The notes: generated by a model from the sequence alone, not told the origin. A stretch of DNA of 64,000 nt from Bacteroides oleiciplenus YIT 12058 (GCF_000315485.1 NZ_JH992940.1:1152164-1216163); one strand, 5' to 3'; numbered from the stretch's first letter, positions 45,531 through 53,902 are shown. Numbers and translations: made by a program.

Positions 45531-45839
45531 ATGACAAATATCCAAGAATTATTATCAAAACCCGTCTGGCAAATGACAGGCGAAGAATTCATATTCCTGA
45601 GTAAGCACGCTTCAGGTCAGGCCGAAGCATTGCCGCAACCCGTTACAGACACGGAAAAGAAGTATGTGTACGGAATACTCGGTATAGCCAAACTGTTCGG
45701 GTGCAGTCTGCCCACTGCCAACCGCATAAAGAAAAGCGGTAAGATAGACAAGGCGATTACCCAGATAGGGCGCAAGATTATAGTTGATGCAGAACTGGCT
45801 CTTGAACTTGCCGGAAAGAAAACAGGAGGACGGAAATAA
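45531..45839 (+). CDS. DUF3853 family HTH protein
   Basis: A 102-residue protein. The C-terminal half has a MerR/excisionase-type helix-turn-helix (YGILGIAKLFGCSLPTANRIKKSGKIDKAITQIGRKIIVD). The N-terminus (LLSKPVWQMTGEEFIFL) is typical of DUF3853 proteins found on Bacteroides mobile elements. It may act as excisionase or as regulator of the overlapping replication gene. Its stop codon overlaps the next start by one base. Confidence 0.8.
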   Translation: MTNIQELLSKPVWQMTGEEFIFLSKHASGQAEALPQPVTDTEKKYVYGILGIAKLFGCSLPTANRIKKSGKIDKAITQIGRKIIVDAELALELAGKKTGGRK

Positions 45840-46930
45840 TGGGAGGTATGCTTATGGACTATATGAGAGAAATAAAGGAAATATCTGCAGAACAGGCGAT
45901 AATCCTTTGGCAAGCCTCACGTCTGAGCCTATCGAAAATCTATGAGAAAGCACCTGAGATTTTAAAAGTGCAAGGTTCGGTCATTGGCACACTGGGCAAT
46001 TTCAGTGCATCCATAGGCAAAGCCAAAAGTAAAAAGACTTTCAATGTGTCGGCTATTGTAGCCGCCTCATTGAAAAACGGTACGGTACTACGGTATGTGG
46101 CAGAACTTCCGGAGAACAAAAGGAAAGTCCTTTATGTGGACACGGAACAAAGCCATTATCACTGCCTGAAAGTCATGAAACGTATTTTACGGCTGGCCGG
46201 TCTTCCTGATGACAGGGACAATGAACATCTGGAGTTTCTCGCTTTGAGGAAATACACGCCCGAACAGCGCATCAGGATTGTCGAACAGGCTATCTATAAT
46301 ACACCGGACATAGGGCTTGTAATCATAGACGGCATCCGTGATATGGTATATGACATCAACAGTCCGGGAGAATCGACACGCATCATATCCAAGTTGATGC
46401 AGTGGACGGATGACAGGCAAATACACATCCATACGATACTCCACCAGAACAAAGGCGATGAAAACGCAAGAGGGCATATCGGTACGGAGCTGAACAACAA
46501 GGCGGAAACCGTTCTTCTCGTGGAAAAGGACAAGAGCAACGGGGATATAAGCAATGTTTCGGCCATGCACATACGTGCAATGGATTTCGAGCCTTTCGCT
46601 TTCCGTATCAACGACAATGCATTGCCTGAACTCATAGAGGGGTACAGACCCGAAGCGAAGAAACCCGGAAGACCGGAAGAGGAAAAGTTCGACCCTTACA
46701 GGCATATTACCGAACAACAGCACCGCATAGCACTAGAAGCGGCTTTCGGACTGAAAGAGGAATACGGCTACAAGGATCTGGAAACCGCCTTAATCAAGTC
46801 TTATATGTCAGTAGGTGTAAAACTGAACCATCAAAAGGCGGTATCACTTATCACCATGCTCCGGAACAAACGGATGATAGTACAGGAGAACGGCAGGAAA
46901 TACACGTTCAAGCCAGACTTTCACTATTAG
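45839..46930 (+). CDS. RepA-like AAA ATPase (element replication)
   Basis: A 363-residue RecA-fold ATPase of the RepA/AAA_25 group. It has Walker A-like IGKAKSKKTFN, a mid-motif VLYVDTEQS, Walker B GLVIIDGIRDM, and sensor THTILHQNKGDENARGHIGTELNNKAE. The C-terminus (about 285-360) resembles a winged helix. In mobilizable elements such proteins act as replicative helicases. The 1-bp overlap with DUF3853 indicates coupled translation, and the iteron-like array follows directly. A second start at the internal ATG (codon 4 or 6) is possible. Confidence 0.82.
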   Translation: MGGMLMDYMREIKEISAEQAIILWQASRLSLSKIYEKAPEILKVQGSVIGTLGNFSASIGKAKSKKTFNVSAIVAASLKNGTVLRYVAELPENKRKVLYVDTEQSHYHCLKVMKRILRLAGLPDDRDNEHLEFLALRKYTPEQRIRIVEQAIYNTPDIGLVIIDGIRDMVYDINSPGESTRIISKLMQWTDDRQIHIHTILHQNKGDENARGHIGTELNNKAETVLLVEKDKSNGDISNVSAMHIRAMDFEPFAFRINDNALPELIEGYRPEAKKPGRPEEEKFDPYRHITEQQHRIALEAAFGLKEEYGYKDLETALIKSYMSVGVKLNHQKAVSLITMLRNKRMIVQENGRKYTFKPDFHY

Positions 46931-46945
46931 ACCGTCTAACCTGTA

Positions 46946-47066
46946 ATCACTTCACTTTATTCGGCAGGTCTATATATTAAGGATAAAGCGAAGCGATTGC
47001 AGAGAATGTAAAACCGCTTCACTTTATTACCGTATCCTATATATACGAAAATAAAGTGAAGTGATT
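46946..47066. repeat. Four alternating 16-bp repeats, candidate replication origin
   Basis: Consensus ATCRCTTCRCTTTATT occurs as direct (46946-46961), inverted (46981-46998), direct (47015-47028) and inverted (47050-47066). Centres are 31-37 bp apart, with AT-rich TATATA segments between each pair. Location between a RepA-like ATPase and a primase gene fits an oriV. Confidence 0.7.
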
Positions 47067-47146
47067 ATACAGACCGTACTTCATAAAAAGGTACGGGCGA
47101 AAAGAGAAATAAATATTCCAACCATTATTCAAACACTCATCTTATT

Positions 47147-48106
47147 ATGGATATACAAACAGCAAAACAAATCAGGATAGCGGATTTTCTGTACAGTTTG
47201 GGACATTCTCCCGTCAAGCAGCAAGGTATCAACCTGTGGTATAAATCCCCGTTACGGGAAGAGACAGAGCCCTCGTTCAAAATAAATACCGAACGCAACC
47301 AATGGTATGATTTTGCAATTGGTAAAGGTGGAAATATCATTGCACTGGCACAGGAACTCTACTATTCCGACTATGTACCTTATCTTCTACAGAAAATCGA
47401 GGAACAGACTCCGCACATCCGTCCCGTATCTTTCTCTTTTGGCAAGCAGTCATTTTCCGAACCGAGTTTTCAGGAGTTGGACATTGTACAGCTGACTTCT
47501 CCTGCCCTGCTTGCCTATCTACAGGAAAGAGGGATAAACACGGCACTGGCGAAAAGAGAATGTAAGGAAGCCCGTTTCACCCACAACGGCAAACGTTATT
47601 TCGCCATTGCTTTTCCGAACATATCGGGTGGATATGAAATCCGCAACCGATATTTCAAGGGATGTATCGCACCAAAAGAAATATCCCATATCAGACAGTC
47701 AGGAAAGCCAAGGAGTGCATGTTACGTTTTTGAGGGATTTATGGATTACCTTTCCTTTCTGACCTTAAGACTGGAAAGCTGTCCGCAATCACCCGACTTC
47801 GACAGACAGGATTACATAGTTCTTAATTCCGTAGCCAATGTTCCCAAGGCACTCTATCCGTTGGGAAGCTATGAGCGCATCCACTGTTTCTTTGACAATG
47901 ACCGTGCAGGAATGGAAGCAATACAGCAAATCAGAAAGGAGTATGATGCTACCCGGTATATACGTGACGCCTCGCAAATCTACAGTGGATGTAAAGATCT
48001 GAACGAATATTTACAGAAACGAATAGCCGATAGGAAAGAGCAAGCGCAATCTGTCAAAAAGAGGAATGATACACTATCCAAGAAACCGAAAGGCTTCCGG
48101 TTATAG
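47147..48106 (+). CDS. Toprim-domain DNA primase (PrmN2-like)
   Basis: A 319-residue primase. The N-terminal part (RIADFLYSLGHSPVKQQGINLWYKSPLREETEPSFKIN and WYDFAIGKGGNIIALA) resembles the DnaG-type zinc-binding fold but lacks the cysteines. The Toprim motifs are YVFEGFMDYLSFL, and FFDNDRAGMEAI, with the catalytic Glu and the paired Asp. It synthesises primers for element replication, probably with the RepA-like helicase. Confidence 0.87.
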   Translation: MDIQTAKQIRIADFLYSLGHSPVKQQGINLWYKSPLREETEPSFKINTERNQWYDFAIGKGGNIIALAQELYYSDYVPYLLQKIEEQTPHIRPVSFSFGKQSFSEPSFQELDIVQLTSPALLAYLQERGINTALAKRECKEARFTHNGKRYFAIAFPNISGGYEIRNRYFKGCIAPKEISHIRQSGKPRSACYVFEGFMDYLSFLTLRLESCPQSPDFDRQDYIVLNSVANVPKALYPLGSYERIHCFFDNDRAGMEAIQQIRKEYDATRYIRDASQIYSGCKDLNEYLQKRIADRKEQAQSVKKRNDTLSKKPKGFRL

Positions 48107-48235
48107 CCCACTATAACTACACGCTTCGCTTTCGTAGTTGTGGGCTCTCCCGAGGGGATTAGGGCTTTGCCCTAATGACCCACTCAGGGCGTTTCACCCC
48201 TGAGAACCCCGAGCAAAGAGTGACCCTCTCTTTGC
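48106..48235 (+). other. oriT-like hairpin cluster before relaxase
   Basis: Four inverted repeats occur in 130 bp: GCCCAC..AACTAC / GTAGTTGTGGGC (48106-48145), ATTAGGGC / GCCCTAAT (48158-48176), CTCAGGG / CCCTGAG (48183-48204) and GCAAAGAG / CTCTTTGC (48213-48235). Relaxase genes of this type usually lie next to their transfer origin. The nic site is not identified. Confidence 0.65.
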
Positions 48236-48317
48236 AATCTCCGCTTATGGGTTACCCCTAAGAACCCCTCTGCGAAAGCGAGCAAAGTAAATCAATTGTA
48301 AACAAAGGAAAGAAGCT

Positions 48318-49721
48318 ATGGCAACAAAATCAAGCATACATATCAAGCCTTGCAACATCGCATCGAGCGAGGCACACAACCGAAGGACTGCCGAGTATAT
48401 GCGTAATATCGGGGAGTCCAGAATCTATGTCGTTCCCGAACTTTCCACCGATAACGAACAGTGGATAAATCCCGACTTCGGCACTCCCGAACTGCGAACT
48501 CATTATGACAATATCAAGCAAATGGTCAAGGAAAAGACCGGACGTGCCATGCAGGAAAAGGAAAGGGAACGCAAGGGAAAGAATGGAAAGATTATCAAGG
48601 TGGCGGGATGCTCACCCATCCGTGAAGGAGTATTGCTTATCAGACCGGACACCACACTGGCTGATGTACGCAAATTCGGTGAAGAGTGCCAAAGACGCTG
48701 GGGCATCACTCCGCTACAGATTTTCCTGCATAAAGACGAAGGGCATTGGCTGAACGGTCAGCCGGAAGCAGAAGACAAGGAGAGCTTCCAAGTCGGTAAC
48801 AGATGGTTCAAACCAAATTATCATGCTCATGTCGTATTCGACTGGATGAACCATGAAACTGGAAAGAGCCGAAAGCTCAATGACGAGGATATGGCAACCA
48901 TGCAGACCCTTGCTTCCGATATTCTCCTGATGGAACGTGGACAGGCAAAAGCTGTCACAGGTAAAGAGCATCTGGAACGAAATGATTTCATCATTGAGAA
49001 GCAGAAAGCCGAACTGCAACGTATAGAGGAAACCAAGCGACACAAGGAACAACAAGTAAGCCTTGCCGAACAGGAACTCAAACAGGTAAAAGCAGAGATA
49101 CGCACGGACAAACTAAAGAAAACAGCCACCAATGCTGCTACCGCCATAGCAAGCGGTGTAGGTTCTCTTTTCGGAAGCGGTAAGCTGAAAGAACTGGAAC
49201 ATCACATCGAGCAGCTACATCAGGAAATTACCAAACGGGACAAAGCTACTGATGAATTAAAAATTCAGATACAACAAATACAGGAACAGCATAGCAGACA
49301 AATTCGTAATCTTCAAAGAATACATAATCAAGAACTTGAAGCCAAAGACAAGGAAATATCACGATTGAGCACCTTGCTTGAAAAAGCCCACAAATGGTTT
49401 CCCATGTTCAAAGAGATGTTGAGAATGGAAAAATTATGCGCTGTTATCGGGTTTACCAAAGACATGATAGAAAACCTCTTGACAAAGAAAGAATCCATAC
49501 AATGTAGTGGCAAAATTTATTCCGAAGAACACAGGTGGAAATTTGACATCAAGAATGATATTTTTAGGGTTGAGAAACATCCGATGGATAGTGGTAAGCT
49601 TATGCTGACCATAAACCGACAACCCATAGTACAATGGTTTAAGGAACAATGGGAAAAGTTACAGCAGAATCTACGTAACTCGGTGCAGAGAGAGCAAAAA
49701 TCCAGAGGATTTAGAATATAG
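48318..49721 (+). CDS. Mobilization relaxase (MobN2-like, Pre/Mob type)
   Basis: A 467-residue relaxase. The N-terminal catalytic region (1-220) contains SSEAHNRR, IREGVLLIRPDT, IFLHKDEGHWL and the metal-binding His cluster NYHAHVVFDW. A long coiled coil (about 235-355) and a basic C-terminus follow. It nicks oriT and pilots the strand through the transfer machinery of a helper conjugative element. It lies downstream of an oriT-like hairpin cluster. Confidence 0.85.
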   Translation: MATKSSIHIKPCNIASSEAHNRRTAEYMRNIGESRIYVVPELSTDNEQWINPDFGTPELRTHYDNIKQMVKEKTGRAMQEKERERKGKNGKIIKVAGCSPIREGVLLIRPDTTLADVRKFGEECQRRWGITPLQIFLHKDEGHWLNGQPEAEDKESFQVGNRWFKPNYHAHVVFDWMNHETGKSRKLNDEDMATMQTLASDILLMERGQAKAVTGKEHLERNDFIIEKQKAELQRIEETKRHKEQQVSLAEQELKQVKAEIRTDKLKKTATNAATAIASGVGSLFGSGKLKELEHHIEQLHQEITKRDKATDELKIQIQQIQEQHSRQIRNLQRIHNQELEAKDKEISRLSTLLEKAHKWFPMFKEMLRMEKLCAVIGFTKDMIENLLTKKESIQCSGKIYSEEHRWKFDIKNDIFRVEKHPMDSGKLMLTINRQPIVQWFKEQWEKLQQNLRNSVQREQKSRGFRI

Positions 49722-49809
49722 AATAGCCTATTATTAATAAAATCAAGTATCTATGCATCCAAACAGATTGTTTTTATTACAGAATCAAAATCCTAAGAAT
49801 TTATAAAAA

Positions 49810-50163
49810 ATGAAGCCTAAAGAAGTTTTGGAAAAATGGATAGATTGCTTTAACAAAGCAGATGCTTATCATATAGCAGAGCTGTATGCTACTAATGCAG
49901 TAAATCATCAAGTCGCAAACGAACCAATAATTGGTAAAGAATCAATCTACAAAATGTTTGTGAATGAATTTGCCACTGCTAAAATGGTTTGTATGGTGGA
50001 AAATATTTTTGAAGATGGCGAATGGGCTATCATGGAATGGAAAGACTCTCTTGGACTTCGTGGATGCGGATTTTTTCATGTAAAAGATAACAAAATCGTC
50101 TTTCAAAGAGGGTATTGGGATAAACTTTCATTCTTGAAGCAACACAATCTTCCAATTGAATAA
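49810..50163 (+). CDS. SnoaL/NTF2-like protein
   Basis: A 117-residue cone-fold protein (EVLEKWIDCFNKADAYHIAELYATNAVNHQVA, IEWKDSLGLRGCGFFHVKDNKI). NTF2-like folds serve as isomerases, dehydratases or ligand-binding proteins; no catalytic set is clear. It is the first cargo gene after the relaxase, in the same direction, and convergent with the resistance genes. Confidence 0.78.
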   Translation: MKPKEVLEKWIDCFNKADAYHIAELYATNAVNHQVANEPIIGKESIYKMFVNEFATAKMVCMVENIFEDGEWAIMEWKDSLGLRGCGFFHVKDNKIVFQRGYWDKLSFLKQHNLPIE

Positions 50164-50234
50164 GTACTATCAGAATACGGACTGGGAAATTGAAATACCC
50201 AGTCCGAGTTATATAATGAATTTTACTTGTTAAA

Positions 50235-50600
50235 CTATTTAAAGTCAGTTGGATAACAAACCATACCTTTCACATTCTCAGTAGCTCCAGGTATTAATTC
50301 AGCCACCATGCAATATTCATGAGAGACTTCGAAAGGAAATTCAATTCCTAAATCGATAGCCTTGCGATAGCCAAATCGAGGATAATACTCTTTATGCCCC
50401 AATACGACTGCTGTGCCGTAACCCAAAAGTGCTGCCCTCTGATGGGCTTACTGAATCAACATCCCCCCCCCAATTCCCTTACGCTGGAATTCCGGCAAGA
50501 CTGCCAATGGAGCTACACTCAGGGATGTGACAGACTGGGTGTCACTATCTATCTTTACTTCTGTAAGTAAGATATACCAGACAATTTGTTTTTCTGTCAT
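50235..50600 (-). pseudogene. Broken GNAT acetyltransferase
   Basis: One frame reads LSVAPLAVLPEFQRKGIGGG, MLIQ, then TAA, then AHQRAALLGYGTAVVLGHKEYYPRFGYRKAIDL and onward to ...CYPTDFK. The stop sits in the middle of an otherwise continuous GNAT fold. About 50 N-terminal residues of the family are also missing. A run of nine G lies just before the stop but keeps the frame. The 63-codon 3' part alone has a start codon but would lack the CoA-binding loop. Confidence 0.8.
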
Positions 50601-50610
50601 TTTCTTGTTC

Positions 50611-51123
50611 TTATCTAATTGTTAGGCTCATTGTTGTTATACATTGTTTAATTATAGATAAATCGTGAATATCCTTCTCTCTTAAATCGTAGCCCGAATG
50701 GAATACTTGTTGCCCTTTTGCAGAAATGCAAGGGATGCTTCTGCCTTCAAAGACTGCTGTTCCAAAATAGTCCGGTTGAAATTCATACCAGCCTCCATCC
50801 AAGTCGGCTTGTTTGGAAGTGCCGTCCGCATTCAAGACAAAAGGATGGATATCAATATAGCCTAATTCTTTGCTATACAGTTCCACACGGGTGGGCAACC
50901 AATTTGTTTCAATTTGATATCCTCTCTCCTGCAAAAGATCAAGGAGTTGGTCTGTATAATTGGCATCAAAATCAATGTCAATATCTCTATGCAAGCGGGT
51001 TTGCTGTCCGTACAAGACATCCACTCCCCAGCCTCCATCCAACCAAAACTGCATGTCCAGGCTTTCCAACAAGTCCAAAACTTGAAATAACTCTGTAATC
51101 GTAGTGTGTTCTTTCTTTGTCAT
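50611..51123 (-). CDS. lnu(AN2): Lincosamide nucleotidyltransferase LnuAN2
   Basis: A 170-residue nucleotidyltransferase with FWLDGGWGVDVLYGQQTRLHRDIDIDF carrying the catalytic Asp pair, and the YIDIHPFVLN third Asp. It adenylylates lincosamides such as clindamycin or lincomycin. NBU2 is known to carry linAN2 together with a mef gene, and the arrangement is the same here. It lies 24 bp after mef(En2) and is co-transcribed. Confidence 0.9.
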   Translation of the reverse strand: MTKKEHTTITELFQVLDLLESLDMQFWLDGGWGVDVLYGQQTRLHRDIDIDFDANYTDQLLDLLQERGYQIETNWLPTRVELYSKELGYIDIHPFVLNADGTSKQADLDGGWYEFQPDYFGTAVFEGRSIPCISAKGQQVFHSGYDLREKDIHDLSIIKQCITTMSLTIR

Positions 51124-51147
51124 ATAATAATTCTTTAATAAATAATA

Positions 51148-52353
51148 CTATGCGTAATTATCCAACTGCTTGATTGAAGAAATAAAATTTGCACCCACTC
51201 CAATCAGAAAGATAACCCATCCGCTGATCATAAAGACGGATGTGATACCCCATGCTTCCACCCAATATCCTGAAGCTACGATACCCAGCATTGATGGAAA
51301 GGTACTCAAACTAAAGATGAGAGAAAAAGTCCGTCCAAGCATGTCCGAAGCCAAGTTCTGCTGAATAATAGCGATGAAAAGCGCATGGTAAATGGAATAG
51401 GCTATGCCTCCTGTAAATGTTAGGCAAACAAAACCTATAAATGCGCTTGATGGTAAATAACTGGCGCTAATCAGATACAATCCCAATATCACATAAGCCG
51501 TATGCATCACTAATGTTTGCTTGCTTTTCAAAGCCTTACAGGCAAGTACTAAACCGCCCAACAATGCCCCTGAGCCCCAACCCATTTCCACAACTCCCAT
51601 TTGCAAAATGTTTCCGTTGAAATGCAGAAGCGTCATAAAAGGAAATAACGTAAAAACAGGCATAAGGACAAAAGTCACCAGCGTAAAGCATACGAATAAA
51701 GGCAAAATGCCCATTGTACGCCGCAAGGTATGCCAACATTCCGTCAGTTCTTTTTTGAAATCTGGAAGAACTTTCGTTTTTTGAAGAGAAGGAATCTGGA
51801 CACAAAGTAAGGTCAGACAAGCAGCAACAGCTCCGATCACATCTATGAGCAGAATATACTGTATGGGAAGCCAAACAACGAGGCTTGCCCCTACAACGGG
51901 AGCTATCACCTCACTGAAGGATTGAATGGAATGGTACAAACCTGATACCCTGACAAGATGGTGCTTGGGAACCAGTAGAGGGATGCTTGCCTGTAAAGCA
52001 GGTGCATGAAACGTACTGCCTATTGAACGACAAGCAGTCAATAGATAAAAAAAAGAAAGGTCTTTATAACCCTTGGTTATCACAATAAAAAGACATAGGG
52101 TACAGAACGCGATGAACAAGTCCGAATAAAACATCGTTTTCTTTCGATTCCATCTGTCAACATAGACCCCGGCAAACAAGCCTAATACAAATTGTGGTAA
52201 AAATCCAGCTAAAATAGCCAGAGATAAAGCTGTCGGGGATTTAAATTCGTTGCTAATCCAAAAAATAATGGAGAAGCCAACAATCGTACTTGTTAAAATA
52301 GATATGAGTTGGCCTATTCCTATCACGGCCAAAGTTGATTTCCAATGATTCAT
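51148..52353 (-). CDS. mef(En2): Macrolide efflux MFS transporter MefEn2
   Basis: A 401-residue major facilitator protein with about 12 helices. It has the motif-A loop GVYVDRWNRKK and the N-terminal IGIGQLISILTSTIVGFSIIFW typical of Mef efflux pumps. Family and context (NBU2 cargo with lnu(AN2)) identify it as mef(En2). It exports macrolides by proton antiport. The reading frame is intact. Its start lies 330 bp from the right attachment site. Confidence 0.9.
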   Translation of the reverse strand: MNHWKSTLAVIGIGQLISILTSTIVGFSIIFWISNEFKSPTALSLAILAGFLPQFVLGLFAGVYVDRWNRKKTMFYSDLFIAFCTLCLFIVITKGYKDLSFFYLLTACRSIGSTFHAPALQASIPLLVPKHHLVRVSGLYHSIQSFSEVIAPVVGASLVVWLPIQYILLIDVIGAVAACLTLLCVQIPSLQKTKVLPDFKKELTECWHTLRRTMGILPLFVCFTLVTFVLMPVFTLFPFMTLLHFNGNILQMGVVEMGWGSGALLGGLVLACKALKSKQTLVMHTAYVILGLYLISASYLPSSAFIGFVCLTFTGGIAYSIYHALFIAIIQQNLASDMLGRTFSLIFSLSTFPSMLGIVASGYWVEAWGITSVFMISGWVIFLIGVGANFISSIKQLDNYA

Positions 52354-52679
52354 TGTGCTAATATTTCATGCGTTTATAGATAAGTACTTTCGTACATTAA
52401 GCAAAACGAAATTCTATCCACACAAAAAACTTGTATTATAATCCACTCCTGACGTTGGAATACAATAACAAATACTTTCAGGACGATGTAAAGTCCTGAA
52501 AAATCAAAGTGAATGGATAGATAAATATTAGTCTTTTCTCATCGGATTCTTTTAATATCGCTACTCTTTTATTATGTAGTGGTTGTATTATCTTAAATAA
52601 AACAAAAACACCCGACTTTACATTCTTGGGTGCAAAACTGGGTGTTTGTTTTGCAATCTGCTGATTTTCAGCGTTTGTT
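52354..52679. other. Element right arm between mef and tRNA-Ser
   Basis: Contains the upstream region of mef(En2) and, near the right end, the GGGTGT arm-type repeats (52608-52647). I see no gene. Confidence 0.6.
52608..52647. promoter_or_regulatory. Right-end GGGTGT arm-type repeats
   Basis: An inverted ACACCC (52608-52613) is followed by TTGGGTGC (52626) and TGGGTGTTT (52639), the GGGTG cores 12 bp apart. This is the same motif and the same 12-bp spacing as the left-end repeats before the integrase. Candidate arm-type integrase sites. Confidence 0.6.
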
Positions 52680-52692
52680 GCGGAGAGACAGG
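52680..52692. other. Right attachment core within tRNA-Ser 3' end (attR)
   Basis: GCGGAGAGACAGG on the plus strand is CCTGTCTCTCCGC on the tRNA strand, the published NBU2 core as I recall it. The tRNA gene is left intact by the insertion. Confidence 0.85.
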
Positions 52693-52765
52693 GATTCGAA
52701 CCCCGGGTACCTCGCAGTACAACGGTTTTCAAGACCGCCGCAATCGACCACTCTGCCACCTCTCC
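52681..52765 (-). tRNA. tRNA-Ser(UGA)
   Basis: The minus strand folds as a class II tRNA. The acceptor is GGAGAGG paired with TCTCTCC plus discriminator G, the D-arm includes GGCAGAGTGGTCGATTGC, and the anticodon loop CTTGAAA has anticodon TGA. A long variable arm and T-loop GGTTCGAATCC follow. CCA is not encoded. It is the insertion target of the NBU2-like element. Confidence 0.97.
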
Positions 52766-53224
52766 AAAACTTCTCTTTCAAGAAGTGCTTTTCTCCTAAA
52801 GCGGTGCAAATTTACTATTCTTTTTTGATATCACAAACATTTCTGCACAAAAAAGATCTTCCAGAACAAAATTAGTACATATACAGGAAGATTAGCCATA
52901 TAGCAAGCCCCATACTATATAAGTAAACAAAGTCACTGTAAAGCAAATCAGAAATAACATTAAAAATCAGCCATCCATTTAGTTGTCGCCATTTCTATGA
53001 AAGGACACACGCGTTTCCACAAAGAGAAACGAGCGTTCCCATTAAGAGAAACGAGCGTTCCCATTAAGGGAAACGACAGTTCCCATTAGGAGAAACTGGA
53101 GTTCCCAAGCTAAGGAAACGAGAGTTCCCAAGTGAAGAAACTGGAGTTTCCTACCTATAGGAAACTCCAGCACATTATATTTCAATAAGATACAAAAGCT
53201 TATACGAAGTCAGAAATACACTTT
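52766..53224. other. Intergenic with 22-bp repeat array
   Basis: About 460 bp between tRNA-Ser and the DUF6078 gene. The only structure seen is the array at 53026-53170. Otherwise AT-rich with no gene. Confidence 0.6.
53026..53170. repeat. Six tandem 22-bp dyad units ending in a hairpin
   Basis: Units start at 53026, 53048, 53070, 53092, 53115 and 53137 with pattern GAAAC-nnnn-GTTCCC, each a small inverted repeat. Period is 22 bp (one unit 23). The last unit CTGGAGTTTCC pairs with GGAAACTCCAG at 53160-53170. There are no unique spacers. Confidence 0.85.
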
Positions 53225-53662
53225 TTAATCTCCCCAATTATAGCCATCCACGTAATCATCAAAGTAGTCGTCCAACTGGAGTCCGCACTCCTTAGCCAAA
53301 CGAATGATATACTGCTGGTCGGCAGGCTTTATCAGCCAGTCACCTTTACGGGCGAGATAATAGTTTTTGCGTCCGAAGTGTGAAATAAGCTGCCACCTGA
53401 AGGTATCGGAGACGCTAACTGTCAGTGAATTCAGTAGTTGTGTGAATCCTTTAGCATAACGCATCGTCTTGTTCGGACGATAATATTCGCATTTACCCTT
53501 CATGGCTTGCAGCTTTTGGGGAGTCAAGGTAGGTAGAAACGGATATTTTACGGGAGCATGTTCCAAAGCTATGTGGCGCAGACAGGTCGAAGTTTTAGAG
53601 CAATCGGCAGATGCACATAAACCAAAGCCATAAGGCACCTGCGAATAATCAAATGTTTCCAT
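53225..53662 (-). CDS. DUF6078 family protein
   Basis: A 145-residue protein starting METFDYSQVPYGFGLC. It has two cysteine-containing motifs (CASADCSKTSTCLRH and KCEYYRPNKTMRYAKGF) and a C-terminal WLIKPADQQYIIRLAKECG. This matches the uncharacterised DUF6078 proteins of Bacteroidales. The Cys/His pattern could bind metal. I chose the inner ATG because a -7 element at 53687-53694 lies inside the longer frame. Confidence 0.72.
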   Translation of the reverse strand: METFDYSQVPYGFGLCASADCSKTSTCLRHIALEHAPVKYPFLPTLTPQKLQAMKGKCEYYRPNKTMRYAKGFTQLLNSLTVSVSDTFRWQLISHFGRKNYYLARKGDWLIKPADQQYIIRLAKECGLQLDDYFDDYVDGYNWGD

Positions 53663-53686
53663 ATCGTGTTTATTAATAATTGACGG

Positions 53687-53694
53687 CAAAGGTA
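53687..53694 (-). promoter_or_regulatory. Bacteroides -7 element fixing DUF6078 start
   Basis: TACCTTTG on the minus strand, 25 bp before the ATG at 53662. Confidence 0.65.
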
Positions 53695-53754
53695 AACAGA
53701 ATAAGTCGGAAAGAAGAGAAAAAGATTGAGAAAGTTTAAGAAGAGAAAAAGCCG

Positions 53755-53902
53755 AAAGTGACGACAAGCAATTTACCGTCACTTTTGTCAACACTAACGA
53801 TACAGCTAATAATCAAATAGATACGAGACAAGAGTGACGATAAAACATCTTGTCAGCACTAATAACATACTATCTACCAGTAAGATAGCATAAAAGTGAC
53901 GA
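53755..53902. repeat. Degenerate AGTGACGA repeats upstream of pflB
   Basis: AGTGACGA occurs at 53757, 53833 and 53895, and inverted as CGTCACTTT at 53777. The first pair forms a hairpin (AAAGTGACG / CGTCACTTT). Segments after each (TGTCAACACTAA, TGTCAGCACTAA) are also similar, suggesting a decayed tandem repeat of about 60-75 bp. Confidence 0.5.

Larger units (their letters stand above)
41466..52692. mobile_element. NBU2-like mobilizable transposon (11.2 kb)
   Basis: The element is bounded on the right by the 3' end of tRNA-Ser and on the left by a near copy of its terminal 13 bp (12 of 13 match). Known NBU2 is about 11 kb, targets tRNA-Ser with core CCTGTCTCTCCGC, and carries mef(En2) and lnu(AN2); the content, size and site here agree. 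Order: integrase, DUF1016 nuclease, orf, DUF3853, RepA-like ATPase, iteron-like array, primase, oriT-like region, relaxase, cargo. It lacks its own conjugation genes and would need a helper element. Confidence 0.9.

Noticed and set aside
50463..50471. Phase-variable poly-G switch in the GNAT gene
   Set aside because: The nine G keep the correct frame; the defect is a downstream TAA and a missing N-terminus, which slippage cannot repair.
53026..53170. CRISPR array
   Set aside because: The 22-bp units are directly adjacent with no unique spacers and there are no cas genes nearby.
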